From the IMG/VR virus record IMGVR_UViG_3300032236_001478, positions 1 to 64,000 of that record: 64,000 nt of DNA; one strand, written 5' to 3'. The notes under the pieces were generated by a model that had not been told where the DNA came from, did not search any database, and saw only the letters and a list, made by a program, of their open reading frames with translations. The DNA comes from a virus. Each line of letters starts with the position of its first letter. The stretch's first letter is position 1. The translations under genes were made by a program, and so were the position numbers. This document shows, one piece after another, positions 57,122 through 64,000 of the stretch.

Positions 57122-59974
57122 ATGGCAAATTCAAACAAAGTCTTCGTTTCTCCTGGTGTTTATACCTCAGAAACAGATTTAACTTTCGTGGCACAGAGTG
57201 TAGGTGTTACAACATTAGGTTTAGTTGGTGAGACTTTACAAGGTCCAGCATTTGAACCTGTGTTAATATCTGATTTTACTACCTTCAAAACATACTTTGG
57301 TGGTACTTCACCAATTGTTGACATAAACGGATACCCAAAATATGGTCTACCGTATGTCGCAAAAGCATATTTACAAGAATCTAACCAATTATTCGTAACT
57401 CGTATTTTGGGATTAACTGGCTACATGGCAGGTGTAACTTATGGTATTACTGCTTTAGGTGGTATGACTGTTGATTTAACATCATATGGTACTACAACTG
57501 GAACAGCAAATCCACATACTCATGCTGCAATGACTGGTGGTACTTTTTATCATGAATTAACTGGATATACATCTGTAAATGGTAATTCATTTGCAGCATA
57601 TATTGAAGCTCATTATAGTGGTATTACAAATGCAGACAATGGTAAATGGTTTACAATAGGTGCAATTCCTAGTGGACACACTCCAGGCGGTACTCAATTA
57701 GTTTCTCCATTAACTGGAAGATTAGTTGACAATACAACAAATGGTAAAGAGTGGTATAATATTTTAACAAATGGTGTTGATGAAGTTTACACATATGTGT
57801 TTGTTTATAATAGTGGTGACACATCATTCCACGTAACAAAATACACATTTGATGCTATGGTAAATCAAGATTACGATGGTAAAGTGGTGTGTTTATTGAG
57901 ATCAAGAGGTCAATATCATAGAGAAAACTTAGTTTATCAAGTTACAGGTAATGAGGCAGTTTCTATTACAACACCTAACAATATGACAATAAACCCAAAA
58001 GCAGAATTTACAATTTCTGTAACTCCTGATACTGGCGGAACAAAAACATATACTATTTCTTTGGATAATACTGATACAAAATATGTAACTAAAGTATTAG
58101 GTGTAGATCCATTTGATAAAGAAATGGGTGCATATCCATTATACACTTACGAGGCGTATCCAAATTTAATTTCCCAATTATATTCAAAAGGTTTAATTAG
58201 AGGTTTAAATACAAATATTGTTTCTCAAGATGAGGGAACTGATTTTGTTGGACAATATCAACATCCAGTATCTCCAATGGTAGTTTCTGAAGTAAGAGGT
58301 GGTGTAGTTACAGATTTATTTAGTTTCATTGCAGTTTCTGATGGTGATGCCGGTAACTATATCAACAAAATCAGTATTGAAAATATTAACTTAAACACAG
58401 GTGAATTTGATGTACTTATTCGTAGTTTTAATGATAGTGACGATAACGTAGTTGCTGTTGAAACATACAAAAGATGTACAATGGACCCAACTGCTCCTGG
58501 TTTCATCGGTAAAAAAATAGGTACTGCAGATGGTTTATATACATTGAATAGCAAATATGTAATGTTAGTTTTAGCTGATAATTTTGCTACAGACGCAATT
58601 CCTGCAGGATTTAAAGGATGTTATACTAAAGATAATATTGGTGGTCTTGTTTATAAAACTGAGTATCACCAATCTGGTGATGTGGTATCTTACTTATCTG
58701 ATGGTACACCAGTTATCACAAATGGTGATAAAGTTAAAAGAACAAGCTTAGGTTTAAGTTCATCATCTCAAAGTGGTGCAAGTTATGATAATGACATGTT
58801 CAAATACAAAGGTGCTTCTTCTTTAAGTGGTGTTACTACTTTCGGTTTCCACCTTTCATCTAATGCATCTGGAATTGTTGATAATTCTGACAACGTTTTA
58901 TTCAAAACAACTCCTTATGATTTAGAAGGTCAATCTGGAACATACAATCCATTAACAGCAACAACATATTGTAAATTTACAATGCCTATGTTTGGTGGTT
59001 TTGACGGTTGGGATATCTACAGACAAACAAGAACAAATACTGATCAATACATTTTTGGTAAACCTGATTATACATCTGGAAATACTTTAAATGGTGGTGT
59101 ATTCAGTACTACAATTCCTAACTCTGATTACTATTCTTTTTTACAAGGTATTCAAACATTTGCAAACCCAGAAGCAGTTAATATCAACGTATTTGCAACT
59201 CCAGGTATCGATTGGTCAAACAATTTATCTTTAGTTACACAAGCAATTGATATGATTGAAAACGATAGAGCAGATTCACTTTATATTATTGATTCACCTA
59301 ATGATACTGATGTTAATTCAATCACTTCTTCATTCTATGATCAAGGAATTGATAGTAACTATTCAGCAACATACTGGCCTTGGATACAAATTTTAGATGC
59401 GGATAACGCAACTCAATTGTTCATACCTCCAACAGGTGAAGTAGTTAAGAATATAGCATTAACAGATAACGTAGCTTATCCTTGGTTCGCAGTAGCGGGA
59501 TATACAAGAGGTTTAGTTAAATCTATTAAGGCAGCTAAAAAATTAACATTAGACGATAGAGATAATTTATATAAAAATAGAATTAACCCTATTGCTACTT
59601 TCTCTGATACCGGAACTATTATTTGGGGTAACAAAACTCTTCAAATTAGAGAATCTGCGTTGGATAGAATTAATGTTAGAAGATTGTTACTAAGAGCAAG
59701 AAAATTAATTTCTGCTGTTGCAGTTAGATTGTTATTTGAACAAAATGATGATACTGTAAGACAAGAATTCTTAAGATTAGTAAATCCAATCTTAGATGCT
59801 ATTAAAAAAGAAAGAGGTTTAACAGATTTCCGTGTAACGGTATCTAGTGATCCTTCGGATATAGATAATAATTTGATGGTTGGTAAAATATTCATAAAAC
59901 CAACTAGATCATTAGAATATATAGATCTGAATTTCGTAATAACTCCAACTGGAGCTTCATTCGAAAACGTATAA
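57122..59974 (+). CDS. gp18: Tail sheath protein (gp18-like)
   Basis: This 950-aa protein begins ANSNKVFVSPGVYTSETDLTFVAQSVGVTTLGLVGE, the standard sheath opening. The conserved C-terminal third has VNINVFATPGIDWSN, the PWFAVAGYTRGL segment and RINVRRLLLRARKLISAVAVRLLFEQNDD. It is well over the 659 aa of T4 gp18; the extra length is in the middle beta-rich insertions (about residues 120-560), probably surface-exposed domains. Contracts around the tube during infection. A strong terminator follows. Confidence 0.95.
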   Translation: MANSNKVFVSPGVYTSETDLTFVAQSVGVTTLGLVGETLQGPAFEPVLISDFTTFKTYFGGTSPIVDINGYPKYGLPYVAKAYLQESNQLFVTRILGLTGYMAGVTYGITALGGMTVDLTSYGTTTGTANPHTHAAMTGGTFYHELTGYTSVNGNSFAAYIEAHYSGITNADNGKWFTIGAIPSGHTPGGTQLVSPLTGRLVDNTTNGKEWYNILTNGVDEVYTYVFVYNSGDTSFHVTKYTFDAMVNQDYDGKVVCLLRSRGQYHRENLVYQVTGNEAVSITTPNNMTINPKAEFTISVTPDTGGTKTYTISLDNTDTKYVTKVLGVDPFDKEMGAYPLYTYEAYPNLISQLYSKGLIRGLNTNIVSQDEGTDFVGQYQHPVSPMVVSEVRGGVVTDLFSFIAVSDGDAGNYINKISIENINLNTGEFDVLIRSFNDSDDNVVAVETYKRCTMDPTAPGFIGKKIGTADGLYTLNSKYVMLVLADNFATDAIPAGFKGCYTKDNIGGLVYKTEYHQSGDVVSYLSDGTPVITNGDKVKRTSLGLSSSSQSGASYDNDMFKYKGASSLSGVTTFGFHLSSNASGIVDNSDNVLFKTTPYDLEGQSGTYNPLTATTYCKFTMPMFGGFDGWDIYRQTRTNTDQYIFGKPDYTSGNTLNGGVFSTTIPNSDYYSFLQGIQTFANPEAVNINVFATPGIDWSNNLSLVTQAIDMIENDRADSLYIIDSPNDTDVNSITSSFYDQGIDSNYSATYWPWIQILDADNATQLFIPPTGEVVKNIALTDNVAYPWFAVAGYTRGLVKSIKAAKKLTLDDRDNLYKNRINPIATFSDTGTIIWGNKTLQIRESALDRINVRRLLLRARKLISAVAVRLLFEQNDDTVRQEFLRLVNPILDAIKKERGLTDFRVTVSSDPSDIDNNLMVGKIFIKPTRSLEYIDLNFVITPTGASFENV

Positions 59975-59995
59975 AATATAATAAAAACAATTAAG

Positions 59996-60024
59996 TGGGG
60001 GATAGGCATAGTATCCCCCATTTT
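59996..60024 (+). terminator. Rho-independent terminator after sheath
   Basis: TGGGGGATA / TATCCCCCA stem with a 7-nt loop and a following T-rich tract. Confidence 0.9.
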
Positions 60025-60201
60025 AATTTTGCTGAGGTAAGGATATCGTAATTCCAATAATTTTTTTAGTATTTTTTATGATTATTTTATAAGAATTATT
60101 GGTTAAGAATAGAAAATAGTTTGAGGATATGCAAAAAGCTACGATTTTTTTTTGACAAAGTCAAATTTCAACCCCAAATTAAAATATTTTAAATAACGAT
60201 A

Positions 60202-60209
60202 TATTTATC
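60202..60209 (+). promoter_or_regulatory. Late-type box TATTTATC before tail tube
   Basis: It lies 36 nt before ATG 60246, after 170 nt of non-coding AT-rich sequence in which I see no gene. A TTTGAC tract near 60152 could be a second, host-type element. Confidence 0.45.
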
Positions 60210-60245
60210 TAAAAGCAAATAAACTAAAAACTAATATAGAAAAAA

Positions 60246-60734
60246 ATGGCTGATTTATTAATGAAAATGCCGGTTCCATACGAACCAAAACGTAAAAATA
60301 GGTTTATCTTAAGATTTGATTCATCTTTAGGTATAAATGAGTGGTATGTTCAATCAACTGCTCGTCCTAGTGCTAAAATTGGTGTTACTCCAATACCATT
60401 CTTAAACACATCAACTTACGTTGCTGGTAGATTTGAGTGGAACACTATTAAAGTTACATTTAGAGATCCAATCGGTCCTTCAGCTGCTCAAGCTTTAATG
60501 GAATGGTTCCGTTTACACGCTGAATCAGTTACAGGTAGAATGGGATATGCAGCAGGTTACAAAAAAGACGTTGAATTAGACATGTTAGATCCAACAGGTG
60601 TTGTGGTTGAAAAATGGATATTACAACAATGTTTCTTAGAAGATGTTAACTTTGGTGAATTATCATATGACCAGGATGGTTTAGCGACTGTAGATGCTAC
60701 TTTGAGAATGGATAGATGTATTTTAGTATACTAA
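60246..60734 (+). CDS. gp19: Tail tube protein (gp19-like)
   Basis: This 162-aa protein begins ADLLMKMPVPYEPKRKNRFILRFDSSLGINEWYVQST and has the IPFLNTSTYVAGRFEWNTIKVTFRD and QQCFLEDVNFGEL segments of T4-like tube proteins, close to the 163 aa of T4 gp19. It forms the rigid inner tube. Located directly after sheath as in T4, with its own promoter box and terminator for high expression. Confidence 0.95.
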   Translation: MADLLMKMPVPYEPKRKNRFILRFDSSLGINEWYVQSTARPSAKIGVTPIPFLNTSTYVAGRFEWNTIKVTFRDPIGPSAAQALMEWFRLHAESVTGRMGYAAGYKKDVELDMLDPTGVVVEKWILQQCFLEDVNFGELSYDQDGLATVDATLRMDRCILVY

Positions 60735-60756
60735 TACACTTAACATATTGATTTAC

Positions 60757-60808
60757 AATCCATTATAATTATTGTTCCATGTGGAACGTAGTTATAATGG
60801 ATTTTTTT
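60757..60808 (+). terminator. Double-hairpin terminator after tail tube
   Basis: A 12-bp outer stem (AATCCATTATAA / TTATAATGGATT) encloses a second hairpin (GTTCCA TG TGGAAC), followed by seven T. The inner hairpin is also a possible protein or RNase target. Confidence 0.85.
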
Positions 60809-60852
60809 ATTTAAAACTTTACTTTACAATAGTTATTGTTTAAACTAGATAC

Positions 60853-61605
60853 ATGGATAATAACTTAAAAATAGACCCTTCAATCGCCTATGATGTGGTA
60901 CAGTTACCTTCAGGCGGAATACATTACACAAATAATAGAAAATCATTAAGAGTAGCGTATTTAACTGCTTCTGATGAAAATATTCTTTCTTCACCCAACT
61001 TATTACAATCGGATAGTGTTGTTGATGAACTATTAAAAAGAAAAATTTTAGATAGAGATTTCGATATTAATGATCTTGTTAATGATGATAGACAAGCAAT
61101 ATTGATTTTTTTAAGAAATACTGCATTTGGTTCAGATTATAAAATTACTATGACTGATCCAAAAACGAAAGAACCATTTGAAGCAACAATTGATTTATCC
61201 GTTATGAAAACAAGGGATTTAACATTAATTCCAGATGCAAATGGTGAATATGAATTTTATATGGAAGTATCAAAAGTTCCTGTCACTTTTAAATTTTTAA
61301 ATAATAAACAAGAACAAGAATTAGAAAAAATACGAGCTTCCGCAACAGGAAATACCGTTGCACCAACAAATACAAAAAGACTGGAAATGATGATTAAAAG
61401 CGTAAACGGCGAAAGATCATTAATGCCAATTTATAATTTCATACAAAATATGCCAATTAAAGATTCGCAAGACTTTAAAAGATTTGCAACAAAAAATAAG
61501 CCAGGATTAGATTTATTATATGAAGTTATTACCCCATCAGGAGAAAAAGTCCCAGTTTTAGTGGACTTTGGGGTTGACTTTTTTCGTCCTTTCTACGGAA
61601 TATAA
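60853..61605 (+). CDS. Baseplate protein of the T4 gp26 family
   Basis: This 250-aa protein matches the T4 gp26 baseplate family: QLPSGGIHYTNNRKSLRV, YLTASDENILSSPNLLQSDSVVDELLKRKI, then DDRQAILIFLRNTAFGSDYK. In T4, gp26 is needed for central hub assembly. The C-terminal half carries helices and FGVDFFRPFYGI at the end. No promoter box is obvious in the preceding gap, but the tube gene and terminator are close. A 38-aa gene follows. Confidence 0.7.
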   Translation: MDNNLKIDPSIAYDVVQLPSGGIHYTNNRKSLRVAYLTASDENILSSPNLLQSDSVVDELLKRKILDRDFDINDLVNDDRQAILIFLRNTAFGSDYKITMTDPKTKEPFEATIDLSVMKTRDLTLIPDANGEYEFYMEVSKVPVTFKFLNNKQEQELEKIRASATGNTVAPTNTKRLEMMIKSVNGERSLMPIYNFIQNMPIKDSQDFKRFATKNKPGLDLLYEVITPSGEKVPVLVDFGVDFFRPFYGI

Positions 61606-61615
61606 GCAAAGTTTG

Positions 61616-61732
61616 ATGAAAGAACTTGTTTTTTTAATTAGACAAGGATTTAGTTATCAAGACTTCTTAATTATGCCAATACACGAAAGAAGATATCTTA
61701 TTGACTACATATTAGAACTTGAAAAAAGCTAA
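61616..61732 (+). CDS. 38-residue protein downstream of the gp26-like gene
   Basis: The peptide (MKELVFLIRQGFSYQDF, then PIHERRYLIDYILELEKS) is in the frame +1 to gp26, which is open across the gp26 stop from about 61562 and contains a T6 run. The GFSYQDF...PIHERRY pattern is like small baseplate chaperones that accompany gp26-type genes. It is probably an independent small gene started at ATG 61616; a frameshift product with the gp26-like protein is a less likely alternative. Confidence 0.55.
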   Translation: MKELVFLIRQGFSYQDFLIMPIHERRYLIDYILELEKS

Positions 61733-61739
61733 ATTTTTG

Positions 61740-61747
61740 TATTTATA
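61740..61747 (+). promoter_or_regulatory. Late-type box TATTTATA before tape measure
   Basis: An exact box 13 nt before ATG 61761. Confidence 0.55.
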
Positions 61748-61760
61748 ATAAAATAGCTAA

Positions 61761-63695
61761 ATGCAATTAATAGATTTACTTACGGCGGATGGTAAAATAG
61801 CAACTTCAAGCGGAGCTTTTAAAAAACTAAAAGAAATTTTTAGCGACGCTGATAGAGTTAGAGATAAAATTAACGAAGGTCTTAAGGATGCCGCTACACA
61901 AATTAGTGGTGGAAACCAAAAATCTACTGCATTTTCAGATTTTGCTCAAGGTTCTATGAAAGCTATTTTAAATAGTGCATATGATAGATTAGGTAATGAA
62001 GCATATAGAATGGGTAAAAACCAACTTGGTTCTATATTTGAAGATATGGCAAAAGAAATTGCCAGCTTAAATTATGATGGTGTAATAAGTAAATTTATTG
62101 GTGGTATTTTAGGTAAATCAGCAAAAGCCGCAGAAGACATTGCTAAAATTAGTGATAAAGCTATTGAAATTGCTAAAGCTAAAGGTGGAATAGTTGGTGA
62201 ATTAGGTAATTCAATGCAAGAGACAATTTTGCAAGCGTTACCTAAAGCAACAGAAATGGGTGTTACCGTTAATGAATTAATGGAATCCACTCAAAAAATG
62301 CTTGTTAATTCAGGAAGAATTGTTACATATTCAAAAGAAACTTTAACAGACGCTTTAACATCAGGAAAAGCATTTACTGAATATTCAGGTCAAATTTTAG
62401 AAAACGGAGAAAATTTTAGAAATGTTGGAATTGGTTTAGCCGGAGCAACTGAAAATATCAATAAAATTGGAGCAAAAAGTGTTGCAATAGGTCTTAATGC
62501 TAAAGAAGTTACTAAGACTGTAATGGCAAATTTAGATAAATTAAATGAATACGGTTTTAAAAATGGTGTTGAAGGTTTATCTAGAATGGTACAAGAAGCA
62601 CAGTCTTTAAACATGAAAATGGACAGCGTTTTTAAAATTGCAGAAAAAGGGTTTAGTCCAGAAAGTGCTATTGAATTAAGTGCAAAATTATCGGTTATAG
62701 GTGGAGCTGTTGGTGCTTTTAAAGATGTACCAAGATTAATGTATGACACAACAAATGATGCTGAAGATTTACAAAAGTCATTGTTAGAAGCCGCTTCAAG
62801 TTTAGCTACATATAATACCGAAACTAAACAATTTGAAGTGTCTGGGGCAAATATGAGAAGAGCGCATGAAATGGCTGCAGCTTTAGGTATGGATATGAAA
62901 GATTTGAATAGTTTAGCAAAAAAGGCGGCAGCAAAAATGGAAGCGATGGGGGAAATCGACATGATGGGCAATATGAGTGATGATCAAAAAGAATTTATTG
63001 CAAATATGGCTCAAGTAGGTAAGAACGGCGAAATGGTAATACATTTACCTAAAGATATTAAAGAAAAAATGGGCTTTAGTGATACTATTGTTAACTTAAA
63101 AGATTTAAGCGCAGATCAAGTAGATAACATTAAAAAATTACAAGAAGAAATGGCTGAAAAAGCCGAAAGTCCAGAAGAGATAGCTAAAGATCAACTTAAT
63201 GAAATGACAAGGTTATCAAATTTAACAAGCGCAATATATTATCAATTAGGTAATTTAATTCATCAAAGAGGAGCGGGCGCAAGAGAAAAAATAGGATTAA
63301 CTGCTAAAGGTTTGTCTGGGTCAAGCGACCTTCTTATGAGTACAATTTTTAGTAAAATTGAAGCAGGGGAAAGAGCCAGATTAGCTTCACAATTTGGAAC
63401 AGATATTATTAATTTAAAACCTAAAAACGAACCTAGTAAAGAACAATCTGATTTATTTGATAAAGTAAAAAATAACCTTAAAAAGGTTTTTGAAGATCAA
63501 AAAAAGAAAGAAGATAGAGAAGCTGGAAAAGATATCACAGGTAAATTGGACGTTAACTTAAAAATTACAAGCGATAATAATATGGACATTGCAGGTAGAA
63601 TGGATAAAGACCCTAAGTTTAGAGCTGATTTTGTTGATAGTATTACAGAAAGTGCTAGATCTTATTTTTCAAAGGGTGAAGTAATAGAAGGATAA
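61761..63695 (+). CDS. Tape-measure protein candidate (gp29-like)
   Basis: This 644-aa protein is largely helical with Ala, Gly, Lys and Glu, without signal peptide. Hydrophobic helices (YDGVISKFIGGILGKSAKAAEDI, then VIGGAVGAFKDV) and long coiled segments are typical of tail tape-measure proteins that fix tail length and later pass through the tube. T4 gp29 is 590 aa, similar in size. Position between gp26-like and the next structural gene is right. The C-terminal 60 aa form a compact acidic domain. Confidence 0.65.
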   Translation: MQLIDLLTADGKIATSSGAFKKLKEIFSDADRVRDKINEGLKDAATQISGGNQKSTAFSDFAQGSMKAILNSAYDRLGNEAYRMGKNQLGSIFEDMAKEIASLNYDGVISKFIGGILGKSAKAAEDIAKISDKAIEIAKAKGGIVGELGNSMQETILQALPKATEMGVTVNELMESTQKMLVNSGRIVTYSKETLTDALTSGKAFTEYSGQILENGENFRNVGIGLAGATENINKIGAKSVAIGLNAKEVTKTVMANLDKLNEYGFKNGVEGLSRMVQEAQSLNMKMDSVFKIAEKGFSPESAIELSAKLSVIGGAVGAFKDVPRLMYDTTNDAEDLQKSLLEAASSLATYNTETKQFEVSGANMRRAHEMAAALGMDMKDLNSLAKKAAAKMEAMGEIDMMGNMSDDQKEFIANMAQVGKNGEMVIHLPKDIKEKMGFSDTIVNLKDLSADQVDNIKKLQEEMAEKAESPEEIAKDQLNEMTRLSNLTSAIYYQLGNLIHQRGAGAREKIGLTAKGLSGSSDLLMSTIFSKIEAGERARLASQFGTDIINLKPKNEPSKEQSDLFDKVKNNLKKVFEDQKKKEDREAGKDITGKLDVNLKITSDNNMDIAGRMDKDPKFRADFVDSITESARSYFSKGEVIEG

Positions 63696-63710
63696 TTTTA
63701 TAAAAATATC

Positions 63711-63718
63711 TATTTATA
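63711..63718 (+). promoter_or_regulatory. Late-type box TATTTATA
   Basis: An exact box 14 nt before ATG 63733. Confidence 0.55.
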
Positions 63719-63732
63719 GTATAAACAATTAG

Positions 63733-64000
63733 ATGCCAACTCATTTAGATTTTGATGGAACAAACAGCTTTAGGAGCAAGTTAATTGCTAGGACATTACC
63801 TTCACCTAATGGCCCTCAAACATACACGTCCACAAATTATAACTTTGGCACACTTTCAGATTATTCAGATATTAAACAAGGACCTATTGATGCATTAGAA
63901 CCATCTAAAGTAAAACAATATGGTACTTTAAACACATATAAGCCGGATCAATATTTTATTAAGGATAGATTAGAAGAATTACCTAGAAGAGCTAACTTAA
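63733..64000 (+). CDS. Baseplate/tail structural protein, 3' end outside window
   Basis: The first 89 codons (MPTHLDFDGTNSFRSKLIART...) are visible. The opening (PTHLDFDGT, then LPSPNGPQTYTSTNYNFGTLSDYSDI) is like a small group of structural proteins in large phages, and position after tape measure supports a baseplate role. The frame runs past the right edge of the window. Confidence 0.5.
   Translation, partial: MPTHLDFDGTNSFRSKLIARTLPSPNGPQTYTSTNYNFGTLSDYSDIKQGPIDALEPSKVKQYGTLNTYKPDQYFIKDRLEELPRRANL

Noticed and set aside
61562-61732. Programmed frameshift between the gp26-like gene and the 38-aa frame
   Set aside because: The shifted frame is open for only about 18 codons before the ATG, the shift would be +1 rather than the usual -1, and a normal ATG is available.
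1-64000. Recoded stop codons (as in some large Bacteroidota phages)
   Set aside because: TAG, TGA and TAA all end genes with no conserved sequence continuing past them, for example TAG after terminase at 19318-19320 and TGA at 7353.
1-64000. CRISPR array, insertion sequence or integrase
   Set aside because: No spaced direct repeats, terminal inverted repeats or transposase/integrase motifs were found; the repeats seen are coding.

Overview
The window is a 64 kb interior piece of a large, AT-rich (roughly two-thirds A+T), T4-like contractile-tailed phage genome. The morphogenesis set is clear: large terminase, portal, prohead protease, acidic scaffold, major capsid protein, tail sheath, tail tube, a gp26-type baseplate protein, a tape-measure candidate, a family B DNA polymerase and a gp55-like late sigma factor. 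The host is most likely a member of the Bacteroidota. Several leaders carry the Bacteroidota-type promoter TTTG-N19/20-TAnnTTTG (exact before the ClpC-like gene and before the gene at 53106), Shine-Dalgarno sequences are largely absent, and the phage encodes a Bacteroidota-style ribosomal protein bS21. Small lipoproteins and a DUF4494-like protein point the same way. TAA, TAG and TGA all act as stops, so the code is standard.

Layout. (1) 1-6.4 kb, plus strand, is an envelope and host-surface block: a virion adhesin with dockerin-like and cohesin-like modules, two small lipoproteins with T9SS-tail-like domains, five small membrane proteins (holin/spanin candidates), a FeoA-like protein, a CsgG-like exported protein and a Ser/Lys-rich outer-membrane barrel protein. 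(2) 6.5-11.3 kb, minus strand, holds an RNA-repair cassette (P-loop polynucleotide-kinase-like enzyme, Rnl1-type RNA ligase, cyclic-phosphate-processing receiver domain), a small lipoprotein and a ClpC-like unfoldase. A small heat-shock protein is divergent from the ClpC-like gene. (3) 11.9-26.6 kb, plus strand, is the head module: two KTSC-domain paralogues, a nucleotidyltransferase, four uncharacterised head or packaging-linked proteins, then terminase, portal, protease, scaffold and capsid. A minus-strand bS21 gene sits inside it. (4) 27-43 kb, minus strand, mixes head/baseplate proteins (gp5-like OB-fold) with the gp55-like sigma factor, three glycosyltransferases, a HAD-like protein, PhoH, dUTPase and several structural proteins. 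(5) 43-49 kb, plus strand, encodes tail fibres. (6) 49-64 kb holds DNA polymerase, a neck candidate, a SNF2-type helicase, a gp15-like protein, sheath, tube, gp26-like protein, tape measure and the start of another structural gene.

Two promoter classes are visible. Host-like promoters precede bS21, the ClpC-like and Hsp20 genes, the lipoprotein gene, DNA polymerase and the gene at 53106. A second motif, TATTTATA in the sense direction, lies 3-37 nt before the start codon of most structural genes on both strands and is the probable late promoter read by the gp55-like factor. It resembles the T4 late box TATAAATA with the central A/T reversed. Strong hairpin terminators separate the units.

The most interesting items are the RNA-repair trio, in which a separate receiver-domain protein could supply the 3'-end processing missing from the one-domain kinase; bS21, which could retune translation initiation in a host whose ribosomes hide the anti-SD; the envelope cassette; and a palindromic terminator that gives two convergent genes the same C-terminal residues. 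All functional calls come from reading sequence by eye, without database searches.
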